A stretch of 64,000 nucleotides of DNA from Symbiodinium natans (lineage: Eukaryota > Sar > Dinophyceae > Suessiales > Symbiodiniaceae), in the NCBI GenBank assembly GCA_905221605.1, contig CAJNDS010000791.1, positions 1 through 64,000 on the forward strand, in the 5' to 3' direction. Positions 17,343-26,017 of this stretch are shown here, one piece after another. The notes under the pieces are model-generated. The model was given only the letters and a program-made list of their open reading frames with translations. It did not search any database and was not told where the DNA came from. Both the position numbers and the translations under genes were made by a program. Position 1 is the first letter of the stretch; each line of letters starts with the position of its first letter.

Positions 17343-18012
17343 TCACTCTGCAGCCTCCAAAATGTGCCGGCATTGTTTACAGGGGTCGGGGTCCTCAAAG
17401 TACACCCCCGCCTCACTGAAGGGAATATGGTTCCTCGAGAGAGGTCGGCCACACCACAAGTTGGCTTGATCCTTCAAACAATGCGTTATGCCGGACACAG
17501 TGTGCACTACAAGAGATTCCTCGGAAACATTTGGCCCAAAAGGGGCCCTCACTAAGCCTCCCCCGCCGCGGCCTGGAGCCTCAGAAGCTTCAGAGCTTTG
17601 TGAAGAAGGGGGGTCCTCGAACTCGTCAAAATCGTGTTGTGGAACAGGCGCCTCGGGTTCCGTAGCAATGACGTCATGGGCGGCACTAGGCCTCTCCGCT
17701 GCAGCCACTTGCACCACCCGATCAACGTCAGACAAGTCAGGGTCATAGTCTCCCGCGCGAATGGCCTCGAACATCGCCATGACACGGCCGTACAGAAGGG
17801 TGTACTGCTGTCTGGCATAGGTGGCGGGTGATTTCTCCTTCGGAGCAATGTGGTGTCCAAGAAGGCGCTTTTCCGCCCCACTGAATTTTGGGCGCCCAAG
17901 AGGTCAACGTGGCCTTCAAAGAATGTGTCGCCCTCTGCATGGCTTGGTCTTGATCGATTCCCTTCAAAATCAGAAAGTCCTGGAGGTAGCTGGTCGCCTC
18001 AACGCTTCCCAT
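17343..18012 (-). pseudogene. Tyrosine recombinase, C-terminal half, frameshifted
   Basis: Pieces of the recombinase catalytic domain lie in two or three frames. One frame at 17743-18012 reads MGSVEATSYLQDFLILKGID. Another continues LLGHHIAPKEKSPATYARQQ, which aligns with GHHKSSSHSAKLYSRDD of the second element; the tyrosine in ATYARQQ is the expected nucleophile. The end (17343-17780) carries a cysteine motif, LWCGRPLSRNHIPF then PCKQCRHI. The frame breaks near 17,900 and 18,100 mean that no full enzyme can be made. Confidence 0.7.
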
Positions 18013-18098
18013 CTTGACAGTGCTCCAACGGTTTTGGCTCTCGAGGCGTGACGGCAGCGCAAAATTCTCAAGAGAAAGGCCTTCATGTTCGCGAGCTT

Positions 18099-19529
18099 TT
18101 AGCCAGGCAAAAGTGCTGCATAAGGTAGCAGCCGGGTTTTTGCCTCCTTGGAGACCGTCGTCTTGGATGTCAAGCCTGAGGCAACAACAAGGATCACGCC
18201 GTTGGACTCCTGAATTGAAATCTCCTTAAGGTTCTGTGAATCGCTCCATCTGTCAGCCGAATGCGTGCAAAACAGCAGCTGTCCACAAATGCACGCAAGT
18301 ACTGGTCCAGTTTCCACGCAAAATGCTTCCAATGCCATCACCATGGGAACAGTCAGTTCAGGTTTCTGTTGCAAAGGACGCTTCATCAAATACAGATCCC
18401 GGCTTATTCCAAGCACCCGACTGGAAAGGACTGTATCAGGCTCCATATGCAGCAACTTGGCAACCCCGTGCACAAAGCGGAGGCCTTCCACAAAATGCGT
18501 CATACTAGTCGGCCTGGCGCCTGAATCACGCAAGAAGTTTGCATACATATATATGGTCGGCTCATCGACTGCCAGAGGGCTGTCTATGCTCTCTGTTGTG
18601 CACCAGGAAAAGTACCTCAGGAGGGACCCACCTCGCTTTGAGATTGTCCTGGAAGCTTTGGTCCTGAATGCATCTGAGAAAGTCTTCTTGATGGCCTCCT
18701 CGTTTACGTCGGCACCGAGTAACGACAGCAAGGACCTTCCCAAGCTACTCACCTCTGGATCCCACAAGATGACCAGCCGCATCTTTTTGAGAGCAGCTGC
18801 GCGAATGTCTTCCTCGGACCGCTCCACAGTGATGCGTTTTAGGTACTTGACTGTTGTGGGTGGCACACACCTTCGCTTTGCTTCATCTTCGGATTCCTCT
18901 GGATCAAGAAAATCGTTTGCACCAATCACATGCAAGGGGTTCGTTCCTCTCTCCCAGGAAAAACGCAAAGACGAAGATGATTCCCATGAAAATCTCGGCC
19001 TGCTCTCAAAACGCTGTTGCGAAGTGGCTTCCACAGCTGCACGCTGGAAGTCACCTAAGATTCTGTCTTCTGGAAGAGGGACCAGAAGAGATGCGTCATC
19101 GGTCTCCTGAAAAGAATGGCTTGCGACACGCAAAGTGGCACTCAAGTAGTCGTCTGTCTCCAAGTCACGACAGGAGTCGTACCAAGCAGCTTCAGAAACT
19201 GAGGTAGGTGCACAAGACGAAGGCGGTATGTGTGGGCTGAACACAGGCTCGCTGCCCTGAACCCATTCTGGGTCGACCCAACCCTCTTCGTCCACTGGAA
19301 CCCCGGGCAAACCCTGAAAAGGCCTATTGCAATCGACCCTGGAGTGACTTCCCAAAGATTCGGTGTCTTCAAGGGCTCCCGACTCACCCCCTTGGAAAGA
19401 GCCCTGAAGAGAACGAAGCAGAAACTGGGCTTGCTCGTCGAGATCGTACTCGCTTCGGTCAACCACACCTGCTGGGCCGAACAAGAGCCAAGGGTCGAAA
19501 GCGTCGGGCTCGGAAGGAGGATTGGACAT
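18099..19529 (-). pseudogene. Tyrosine recombinase, N-terminal half
   Basis: 476 residues. After an acidic, variable N-terminus there is a helical core-binding region (SKRGGSLLRYFSWCTTESID) and then LLFCTHSADRWSDSQNL, where the R in DRWSD is the first catalytic arginine. Similarity then stops in this frame and resumes in others below 18,012. Together with 17343-18012 this is one broken recombinase gene, placed first in the element. Confidence 0.75.
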
Positions 19530-20173
19530 TCCGCAAGCGGCACCTTAGTCGGACAATTGAAGAAGAAGGCGAGCACACGTATGCGGCCGGCGGCCGGAGC
19601 AAGCAAGAGCAAGCCACTGAGGAGGGTTGAGGAACAAAAGGATCCTGGATCCTTCTCTGGTACTGACCAGCACGCCACAGAAAGAGCTTTCGATGACGTA
19701 CGAAAAGAGACTGGGAGGAGCGTCCAGCTGCCGCTGAAGCGAAGCAGTATGAAAGGATCGAGGCCGGATGCAAACCGCCTGGAAAGGGGGGGCTGGCGGC
19801 ACAACAGGCCAGTCCCAACTGAGGGAGCTGCTCGCAGAGCTCGAGTCGCTGTCCATCCGCCGAGAGCTCACAGGCTCTCGGCTTGCACGACCCCTGAGGG
19901 GAGACCAGTAGCACCTCGAACCTCTAGCACGGCACCCTTACAGGATTAGAGGAGGCTCAACGAGGGACAAAAATTTTCTCTCAGCCCGAGCTTGAGCAGC
20001 TGCTCACATGAATGCGGCCAACTGTTGATTCAAGCATGCTGCAAGTCACACAGTTGAAAATGTCGTTCAAGATGCTGAGGAAAATTCTTTGAAAACTTGA
20101 AATAATTTTTGCAACTCCCAAAGGTCACAAAAGAACTCTAAAACCCCGCGCTCGAAGGTGGAGCGCTACAACT

Positions 20174-21442
20174 TTAGTTTGAAGAGAGAAATGTCAGGCA
20201 AGCTGAAATTTTCCATCTCCAGCACTCCTGCGCATAGTGGCCCTTGCGCCCGCAATTGAAACACTCAATTTGCGACTTGTCGACCTTGCCTTTGCCCTTG
20301 CCTTTGCCTTTCTCATCTTTGCCACCTCCCTTTTTATCCTTGCCCTTAGGTTTCTTTTTAGGATTCTTGCCTCCATCACCCTTAGGCTTGCCCTTGCTGC
20401 TACCCTTGCCTTTAGAGTTTCCGCGACCACCTTTGCGCTTACCCTTCTGAACTGCATCCACTTCCATTGGCACGACATCAGGATTGACAGGAGGGTCCAC
20501 GATGCCAAGACTCTGGTGAACCTTGGTCACACTCCAAGACGTGGTGGTGATCTCATAAGCAAGGATGTAAGACCTGACGGATTCATAGGTGGACTCTTCG
20601 GTCATGCTCAGCTGCACGTGCTGACGGATGGCCTGAGGGAGACACCTCATTAGGCTCCCAAGCATCACGTTGGGGTCGATTGCACGACCACTGACGCGTT
20701 CGTACTCTCCACAAACACGCTCTGGCCCATCTACCTGCTCCCGAAGGGTCTTAGACTTTTCAAATACCGGATATGCCATCACGGCATTTAAACGAGCCAT
20801 TGCACGAACTTTTGATCGCGGGGCGAAAACGTTGTTTAATTGTCTCCACACTTCGAAACCAGAACGTTCCTGCACTTGCTTTAGAATCGACTTCGGTTTG
20901 TGATGAAGAACGGTGGCCAGTATTGCGTATCGGCGACGCGAGCGATCAAGGACATCGGCCGGAAGGCCTTGCAGGGAGTATGTGGTGCTAAGGCGGGCCT
21001 CAACATGAGCCAACTCTTCCTCGTATCTGCCATCGGCAAAGATAAGCCAAGTGCGAAAACTATGCGCCCAATCTTGCCATTGGGACAGGTCAAAGTCATG
21101 ATCAGTGGAACCGAAGTTGGCTGGCCTGCTTAACACTTTGTTGGCGTCACTGAAGCCTGACATACTAGACGCACCTGCATTGCCTGAAGTCCCGCCACGG
21201 ACTGCCTGCACGGCGGCAGCAGCCGCTTGCGCTGCAGCCTCAGATGTCATCATCATTTGCTGCATCATCGCTACCATCTGACTCATATCCACACCACCTG
21301 CTGTCGGTGACCCTACAACAGGACTGAAAGGATTCGGGAACGGTCCCTGAGGACCCGCAGTGGCACCTCCAGGGGTTGCATGTGGTTGCAACTCTGGATC
21401 AGAGATGTCATCATCAGCATCAGCCATATCACTCAGTGTCAC
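20174..21442 (-). CDS. Copia Gag with CCHC zinc knuckle
   Basis: 422 residues. The central region (SQWQDWAHSFRTWLIFADGR onward) is the Gag capsid-like domain. A glycine/lysine-rich linker precedes the zinc knuckle CFNCGRKGHYAQEC near the end. After ECWRWK the frame enters the nested element and stops at 20174. The start could be the first methionine or MADADD five residues later. The 5' leader (21443-21828) has no gene. Confidence 0.85.
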   Translation of the reverse strand: MTLSDMADADDDISDPELQPHATPGGATAGPQGPFPNPFSPVVGSPTAGGVDMSQMVAMMQQMMMTSEAAAQAAAAAVQAVRGGTSGNAGASSMSGFSDANKVLSRPANFGSTDHDFDLSQWQDWAHSFRTWLIFADGRYEEELAHVEARLSTTYSLQGLPADVLDRSRRRYAILATVLHHKPKSILKQVQERSGFEVWRQLNNVFAPRSKVRAMARLNAVMAYPVFEKSKTLREQVDGPERVCGEYERVSGRAIDPNVMLGSLMRCLPQAIRQHVQLSMTEESTYESVRSYILAYEITTTSWSVTKVHQSLGIVDPPVNPDVVPMEVDAVQKGKRKGGRGNSKGKGSSKGKPKGDGGKNPKKKPKGKDKKGGGKDEKGKGKGKGKVDKSQIECFNCGRKGHYAQECWRWKISACLTFLSSN

Positions 21443-21828
21443 AGGTACGGCAACGCCTCAAGACTCAAGCTTGCAAATGCACGCCAACAAAGGATCTCGT
21501 GGAAAGGAAACAACAAGGGGTATGCTGCTTGTCACGCAATCCTATGGCACAATGCACCGATGCAAGGTCACGGAGGAAAAGGTGGGCTTGCCTTCCACCA
21601 CACACTATGGCTCTTCGGCACGGCCGCCGGAACTGCACACTACGAACTCAGCTTACAAGGATCTGTAGAAACCCGAACGGCAGAACCTAAGTTCAAAGTC
21701 TGGGCCCCTGAACACAAACCCCAAACAAAGTTCCCACGTGTTCTTGTCACTACCTCTCTGTGTCGGGATTGGGTCCTGTCCCGCACGAGCCACCTCACAG
21801 CCCTGACCAAAGGAAAGGACCGCCAGGC

Positions 21829-21840
21829 GCTCCGCTACCA
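21829..21840 (-). other. Copia primer-binding site
   Basis: On the minus strand TGGTAGCGGAGC directly follows the 5' LTR. TGGTA-x-x-x-GAGC is the usual copia site that pairs with the 3' end of initiator methionine tRNA. Confidence 0.75.
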
Positions 21841-21972
21841 TGCTAACATTCTGAACACTCAAAGGCCTGCGGAGTCACTCAAGATTCATCGGGCTCAACT
21901 ACAGGGAGCAAAGTAAAACACAAATTAGTACAACAAAATGTGGGCTTCTACACAAACGGAAAATCCTTAGCA
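21841..21972 (-). repeat. Copia 5' LTR
   Basis: 132 bp, TG...CA ends on the minus strand, paired with 5671-5801. The CAACA duplication lies directly to its right (21973-21977). Confidence 0.9.
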
Positions 21973-21977
21973 CAACA

Positions 21978-22413
21978 AGAACCACCCACAGCTCGCGATC
22001 ACTGTGAGGATAACTTCAGGGCGCTACCCTGAAGGGGTGAGTGCACCATATCAAGGATATCTGCCGGTTTCCCGTTTGTACAGTCTATCCCCTCTTTTCA
22101 CACTCTCACTCCAGCTCTATCCGCCGTGATCCCGGTTTCCCAGTTTGTAACCTCCAGCGAAGTCAAGCTGTATGTGCCGGTTAGGGTCAGAAGAAACTGT
22201 ACAGGCAGTGGGGCTGCTACAAAAGATTCTTGTCTTCCAGTGCCCAAAGAGCTCTTTGAGCCGCGCGCGCTGCGAACACACATACAGTGCAACGCCGCAC
22301 TCTGTAACTCTATTCACACATCCGGTTCTGTATCTTTCTTCCCTTAGGGCCAAGCCCGAAATCAAATCTACCCTATCAAGTCAAAGAGCCCCCTGCTACT
22401 TTGTTTGACGCGC
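21978..22413. other. Host spacer between copia and the viral element
   Basis: 436 bp of about 50% GC with no convincing gene. Two related short motifs (GGTTTCCCGTTTGTAC at 22,068 and GGTTTCCCAGTTTGTA at 22,134) are the only internal repeat noticed. Confidence 0.5.
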
Positions 22414-22418
22414 TAAAC
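22414..22418. repeat. Target-site duplication TAAAC, left
   Basis: The same five bases follow the right inverted repeat at 44205-44209. The shared word may be read as six bases (TAAACA) if the first A of the element is counted. Confidence 0.85.
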
Positions 22419-22592
22419 AGTTAGCATAGGCCTTGCCCCTTGGGAAGATGGTCCCAAAACCCATACCCCCCCCTACGCTTTTACACCTATAACAAATAAG
22501 CCTAATCAAATAGGGTATATCCAAAGACCATCTTCCCAAAGGGCGAGGTTAGGTTGATAGAATTTATGGTAAATTTAGGGTTTCAGGGCTTG
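22419..22592. repeat. Left terminal inverted repeat
   Basis: 174 bp, identical to the reverse complement of 44031-44204 by base-by-base comparison. It contains its own inverted repeat (arms about 22433-22453 and 22527-22547, sharing TTGGGAAGATGGTC) so each end can fold into a hairpin, and a TTTAGGGTTT word near the inner edge. Confidence 0.95.
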
Positions 22593-22634
22593 GGTAGTGG
22601 ATGATGCAAAATTCTGTTAGTTGTGGTTTCAACG

Positions 22635-22661
22635 ATAATATTATTTATTGAATAATATTAT
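22635..22661 (-). terminator. A/T-only hairpin after the first viral gene
   Basis: Perfect 11-bp arms (22635-22645 and 22651-22661) around the loop TATTG, about 11 bp past the stop of the gene at 22673-23269. Likely a 3'-end signal. Confidence 0.65.
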
Positions 22662-22672
22662 GGTTGCTTTAC

Positions 22673-23269
22673 CTAAAAAATTCGTAGTACCCACGCTATA
22701 ACATCAATATTGTCAAAGTGTTTTTTATATCCTCTAGTATGATGTTTTATGTATATATAGAACAGAATTTTTAAAACATCATAGAAAGGCATTCTATCAT
22801 TTCTATAATAAAAGAACTCATCTTCTAGGTCAGATTCATCAAAAATAGAATACCCCTTAGTAGGACATGCTTCAGAAAACCACTGTTTGTATTCATCAAA
22901 TCCTTTCAAATAATAAGTATCATTAACAAACTTTACCAGCATCCCCTTTTTAGCACTTTCCGAACACCTGATTATCTCTTTCATGTATGTTTTTTTATCT
23001 TTCAATCTTCTTAGTTTGTTGTATTGGGTGTCTAGATGATTGTAGATAAAATGAAACAACTTTGCCTCTCTACTATATTCTTTATATTCTTCCTTTTCAT
23101 ATTCTAACTCGCACTTCATCATTTTAGAACAGTTATAACAACTCAGATAAGGCAGAATATTATTAACAACACTAGCATCAAAAACCAAATTTAACAACAC
23201 AGCCTTTCTATTCCTATGACATTTACACACATAGCAATTCTCCTCTAACTTAAATAATCCCATTTTCAC
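22673..23269 (-). CDS. Viral protein with cysteine pairs, unknown
   Basis: 198 residues. CYVCKCHRNRK near the N-terminus and CYNC at residues about 44-47 could bind a zinc ion. The rest is charged and helical with several aromatic residues (FHFIYNHLDTQYNKL). No family is recognised. It is the gene closest to the left inverted repeat. The ATG at 23269 follows a TATATATA tract on the minus strand; an alternative start is the second methionine, two codons on. Confidence 0.7.
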   Translation of the reverse strand: MKMGLFKLEENCYVCKCHRNRKAVLLNLVFDASVVNNILPYLSCYNCSKMMKCELEYEKEEYKEYSREAKLFHFIYNHLDTQYNKLRRLKDKKTYMKEIIRCSESAKKGMLVKFVNDTYYLKGFDEYKQWFSEACPTKGYSIFDESDLEDEFFYYRNDRMPFYDVLKILFYIYIKHHTRGYKKHFDNIDVIAWVLRIF

Positions 23270-23320
23270 ACTTAATATATATAGTCGTTATTTCTTTAAT
23301 TACTTTCTTCCTTGAATGGT

Positions 23321-23611
23321 TCAAAAATAAACGTTCTTATCAGCATCATACACAACATTATAATATTTCATTGTTTCTTCCTTGGGTTGCTTAATGTCTT
23401 TATTATTAAGTTTGCTTATATAGGCACTCCTGCGATTATTGTAGTTAGCATCCATAATATTTGGTTTATTATTGCTAGGTTTAATATTCTCCTTGTTGCC
23501 TTCCAACTTTACAACCCTTTCAACGAGACTATTAACTAAATCTTTTAGTTCCGCAACTTCTTCTTTTAACTTCTTGATAGGACTTTTAATTTCTTGAGAA
23601 GATTCACTCAT
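23321..23611 (-). CDS. Small viral coiled-coil protein
   Basis: 96 residues. Residues 10-40 (SPIKKLKEEVAELKDLVNSL) have heptad leucines and valines typical of a coiled coil, followed by an asparagine/lysine-rich tail. A similar heptad stretch occurs in the products at 24158 and 25789, suggesting a set of small structural or scaffold proteins. No enzyme motif is present. Confidence 0.65.
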   Translation of the reverse strand: MSESSQEIKSPIKKLKEEVAELKDLVNSLVERVVKLEGNKENIKPSNNKPNIMDANYNNRRSAYISKLNNKDIKQPKEETMKYYNVVYDADKNVYF

Positions 23612-23644
23612 ATATACAAACCTAGATTAAAAGTTTTAAAAGTT

Positions 23645-23860
23645 TTAACGCGCATGTAAGACCTTCTGTATCTTCCTCCTCTCACCTTCCTTTCGAAAGT
23701 CCTCTCTGCAGTTCTTACAGTTAGATGAATAACTGTTGTTGCTGACAATCACAAAGTTATTACTTGGATACTCCTTTTTGCACCTCTTGCATTCAATGAG
23801 ATGTTCTTTGACCTCTTTAACTTCACCAAATACAACAAGCATTATATAATTAGCTAACAA
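23645..23860 (-). CDS. Small viral zinc-ribbon protein
   Basis: 71 residues. CKRCKKEYP and, 25 residues on, CKNCREDFRK give a two-knuckle zinc ribbon of the kind seen before HNH or homing-type nucleases and in small transcription factors. It is too short for a nuclease. The role is unknown. Confidence 0.65.
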   Translation of the reverse strand: MLANYIMLVVFGEVKEVKEHLIECKRCKKEYPSNNFVIVSNNSYSSNCKNCREDFRKEGERRKIQKVLHAR

Positions 23861-24157
23861 AATATATCATAACATAACGAAATGTTATGATGTATCCATT
23901 TTCCTTAAGATTTAACATAGCTCCAAACTAATTATTATCGTATGCTTATGACACGATAAATTAGACGAGAGTGTCAGATACTTTCCCCTTTCTCAGTCCT
24001 CTCATCATGAAAGCACGTGGGCGCATGGGGGGTCCATTCGGCAATTTGTTTATATGTTTATGTCTGGGTCGCTTCGTCAGAAGCCTCGCGAGACTTCGTG
24101 ACTTATGGCAATGCTGTACTCTGTCAAATATATAATGGGTTTAACTTTTTAAATACT
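23861..24157. other. Viral intergenic region with hairpins
   Basis: About 300 bp without an ORF. It holds a perfect 10-bp-arm hairpin (23866-23875 with 23882-23891), a 5-bp-arm stem closed by GACAC and GTGTC (about 23950-23979), and a GC-rich palindromic island with core CTCGCGAG near 24,085 that is unlike the surrounding AT-rich DNA. A small structured RNA or an origin-like site is possible but unproven. Confidence 0.4.
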
Positions 24158-24520
24158 TTAATCCATGTGGTCTAACTGACGATACTTCTTGAGTTCTTTT
24201 ACTTCCGCTTCAAGTTTTTCAATTCGTTCTTCGGGGGTAGCCTTTCGTGAACCAAACCCTGTATCAACAGTATCAACACCCTCTTTATCGTTCATGTTCG
24301 TTTTAAAAATATCGTTCCCATCAGGTGTAGCGTTGCGATAACCGCTTCCTACTCTCCATGAAGTACGATTTTCGGTTTGTTTGATTATCGTTTTGCCTTC
24401 ATCGTCCTTTGTTGTTTTTGTCTCCTTGTGCAGTGTCTTCTTATTACACCTACAAGGAAAGCAATCAACGTTGCCTTTGTCCAAATGGAAGCCTCCTTCC
24501 TTTTGTTCGTTGTCTGTCAT
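24158..24520 (-). CDS. Small viral protein with CxxC and C-terminal coiled coil
   Basis: 120 residues. CFPCRC near the N-terminus, then hydrophilic sequence, then ATPEERIEKLEAEVKELKKY, a clear coiled coil. No homologue is recognised. It is transcribed toward the left end. Confidence 0.65.
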   Translation of the reverse strand: MTDNEQKEGGFHLDKGNVDCFPCRCNKKTLHKETKTTKDDEGKTIIKQTENRTSWRVGSGYRNATPDGNDIFKTNMNDKEGVDTVDTGFGSRKATPEERIEKLEAEVKELKKYRQLDHMD

Positions 24521-24534
24521 TTAACTAGGTTAGA

Positions 24535-24696
24535 TTATTTATTTTTGCGATTGTATTTAAAGTATTCAAGCATTATTTTGCAAACTTCCAAGAAGGAGTA
24601 ACAACACCTGCGATATTTGGGAGGTGTTATTTTTTCTTGTATTTCTTCAATGTTCTCAATAACATCAATATAATCGCTGTAATTTATTTTATCCAT
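24535..24696 (-). CDS. 53-residue viral microprotein
   Basis: An uninterrupted ORF begins MDKINYSDYIDVIENIEEIQ and ends NRKNK. It fills the gap between the minus-strand gene at 24158 and the plus-strand ATPase, and its ATG is preceded by the A/T-only tract shared with the ATPase start (16 bp between the two ATGs). Mixed acidic N-terminal and basic C-terminal halves; a CC pair sits at residues 31-32. Function unknown. Size and position make it likely but not certain. Confidence 0.55.
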   Translation of the reverse strand: MDKINYSDYIDVIENIEEIQEKITPPKYRRCCYSFLEVCKIMLEYFKYNRKNK

Positions 24697-24712
24697 ATTA
24701 TTATATTATATA
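24697..24712. promoter_or_regulatory. Bidirectional A/T-only start region
   Basis: Only 16 bases, all A or T (TATTATTATATTATAT), separate two divergent ATGs. Comparable tracts precede most viral genes, so this is likely a core promoter or initiator used in both directions. Confidence 0.5.
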
Positions 24713-25504
24713 ATGATTACTCCTATAGTCAAACCAGTTAATGTTAAAGAATATGATTTTAAACAATCTAAGTATGAAATAGCACCGAGACTACCATTTA
24801 GTCAAATAATAACAGGTCCCTCAGGATCCGGTAAAGGTATATTATTACAGTCAATGATACTAGACATTTACAGAGATGTTTTTGCTAGAATATATATTTG
24901 GAGCCCTTCCATTTCAGTTGATAGCAATTGGACACCAGTTAAAAAATACATCCAAGATAATTTAAAGGTTGATTTAGAGAAAGAAAAGTGCCTATTTGAC
25001 GAGTATATACCAGAAGAATTGGAGGCAGTTATAAAAAGACAACATAAGGTAATAGAATATCAGAAAAAGAACGACCACAACAAATTACACTCAATACTTA
25101 TTATTGTTGATGACTTTGCTGATTCAAAAAGTTTTTCACGCAACAGCCCGTTATTAAATCAATTGTATGTGCGCGGGAGACATAACGCAATCAATATCAT
25201 CACCTCTACGCAAAAGTTTAATGCCTTGTCTCCAATTATTCGTGTCAATAGTCGCCAGTTGTTTTTCTTCAGGTTGAGAAACTACAAAGAAATAGAGACG
25301 ATGGTTGAAGAATTAAGTGCTGTCTTAATTAAAAAATCTACCGTTGCTGATACTAAAAATTTAGCGGAAGCAAAGAAATTATTATTAGAAGTGTATAATC
25401 TAGCTACCGAAGAACCTTACAGTTTCCTGTTTATTAACTTAATGAAGCCCAATGTAAATGATATGTTTTATAAAAGGTTTGATGCTAAACTAGTTATTGA
25501 TTAA
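24713..25504 (+). CDS. A32-like genome-packaging ATPase (FtsK/HerA type)
   Basis: 263 residues. The P-loop GPSGSGKG is at residues 35-42, Walker B is ILIIVDDFAD at about 129-137, and a polar sensor STQKF follows at 165-169, with arginine-rich RVNSRQLFFFRLRN just after. This spacing matches the short A32-type ATPases that pump DNA into capsids of Polintons, virophages and giant viruses. It probably works with the capsid protein (28370-29803). The ATG directly follows TATATA. All motifs are intact. Confidence 0.93.
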   Translation: MITPIVKPVNVKEYDFKQSKYEIAPRLPFSQIITGPSGSGKGILLQSMILDIYRDVFARIYIWSPSISVDSNWTPVKKYIQDNLKVDLEKEKCLFDEYIPEELEAVIKRQHKVIEYQKKNDHNKLHSILIIVDDFADSKSFSRNSPLLNQLYVRGRHNAINIITSTQKFNALSPIIRVNSRQLFFFRLRNYKEIETMVEELSAVLIKKSTVADTKNLAEAKKLLLEVYNLATEEPYSFLFINLMKPNVNDMFYKRFDAKLVID

Positions 25505-25529
25505 AAGATTAAAAACTCAATAATAAATA

Positions 25530-25760
25530 ATGGAAACAATATTAATATGTGGTGTAATGATGTATATAGTTGAGTGTGGTAAAGCGATGCTTAGACATAT
25601 TGAAAGTGATGGTTTAACAAAGGAAGGTTTGATTAATTGTTGTTTAACACCGTTTATGCCTGTGATAGTTCCAATAATGGCTGTTGGTTATGGAATATAT
25701 TATTTAGGAGAATCACTGTTTTGTTCTAGATCAGATGAAAATAATGAAGAAGATAATTAA
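25530..25760 (+). CDS. Small viral membrane protein
   Basis: 76 residues. There is one strong hydrophobic stretch (TPFMPVIVPIMAVGYGIYYL) and a weaker one at the N-terminus (LICGVMMYIV), with an acidic tail SDENNEEDN. It lies 25 bp after the ATPase gene on the same strand. Such proteins in related viruses may sit in the internal membrane; this is inference. The stop codon is part of the hairpin at 25758-25787. Confidence 0.65.
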   Translation: METILICGVMMYIVECGKAMLRHIESDGLTKEGLINCCLTPFMPVIVPIMAVGYGIYYLGESLFCSRSDENNEEDN

Positions 25761-25787
25761 TAATATTATTCAGCTATAATATTATTA
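25758..25787. terminator. Hairpin shared by two convergent viral genes
   Basis: Perfect 12-bp arms (25758-25769 and 25776-25787) around loop TCAGCT. The plus-strand stop codon TAA forms the start of the stem, and the minus-strand gene ends 2 bp beyond the other arm. Confidence 0.75.
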
Positions 25788-25788
25788 A

Positions 25789-25998
25789 CTATATTAGTGA
25801 ATACGAACATAGGTTTATTGCAGGTAGTTTATAAACTAATTTATCGCTTTTCCTCTCTTCTAGCTTTTCAACTCTTTCAATAACATCTTTTAAAGTATTG
25901 AATAATAATATGTCTGTTTTAGTTTTTTCATTAATATCTAACTCTTTTATTTGTTGCATGTTTTCTGTGGCACAAGATTTAGAAGATTTAGCCCCCAT
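25789..25998 (-). CDS. Small viral protein with N-myristoylation signal
   Basis: The ATG at 25998 is chosen over one 11 codons upstream because it gives MGAKSSKSC, a standard N-myristoylation motif (G2, S6) with a nearby cysteine that could be palmitoylated, and because TATATATA precedes it. The 69-residue product then has a short coiled coil (FNTLKDVIERVEKLEE). It could tether a structural protein to membrane. No homologue is recognised. Confidence 0.6.
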   Translation of the reverse strand: MGAKSSKSCATENMQQIKELDINEKTKTDILLFNTLKDVIERVEKLEERKSDKLVYKLPAINLCSYSLI

Positions 25999-26017
25999 TG
26001 TATATATAATACTTATA

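Larger units (their letters stand above)
11757..20205 (-). mobile_element. Nested DIRS/Ngaro-like retrotransposon with oxygenase and methyltransferase-like domains
   Basis: Between the copia gag and pol lies a minus-strand element with a tyrosine recombinase, Gag, oxygenase-like domain, cytosine-methyltransferase-like domain, RT and RNase H, in that order. It has no LTRs and no DDE integrase, as expected for tyrosine-recombinase retrotransposons. Exact ends are not resolved: I found no long terminal repeats, only a weak inverted match GGGGTTTTA at about 11,751 and 20,142. The same ORF order recurs in the element at 52218-58477. Several frameshifts make this copy inactive. Confidence 0.75.
5671..21972 (-). 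mobile_element. Ty1/copia LTR retrotransposon, complete ends, interrupted inside
   Basis: A minus-strand element bounded by LTRs of 131 and 132 bp and the 5-bp direct duplication CAACA (5666-5670 and 21973-21977). LTR ends are TGCTAA and TTAGCA. The LTRs differ at only a few positions, so the insertion is fairly recent, yet pol is split over several frames. Domain order is Gag with zinc knuckle, protease, SAP-like segment, integrase, RT, RNase H, which is the copia order. About 8.4 kb of another retroelement separates gag (ending about 20,205) from pol (starting about 11,757). Without that, the element would be about 8 kb. Confidence 0.88.

Noticed and set aside
11740-20150. Inverted terminal repeats of the nested DIRS-like element
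   Set aside because: Only a 9-14 bp weak match (GGGGTTTTA) was found, too little to set the ends.
23892-24157. tRNA or other known RNA gene in the viral intergenic region
   Set aside because: No cloverleaf with A and B boxes could be drawn; only isolated stems are visible.
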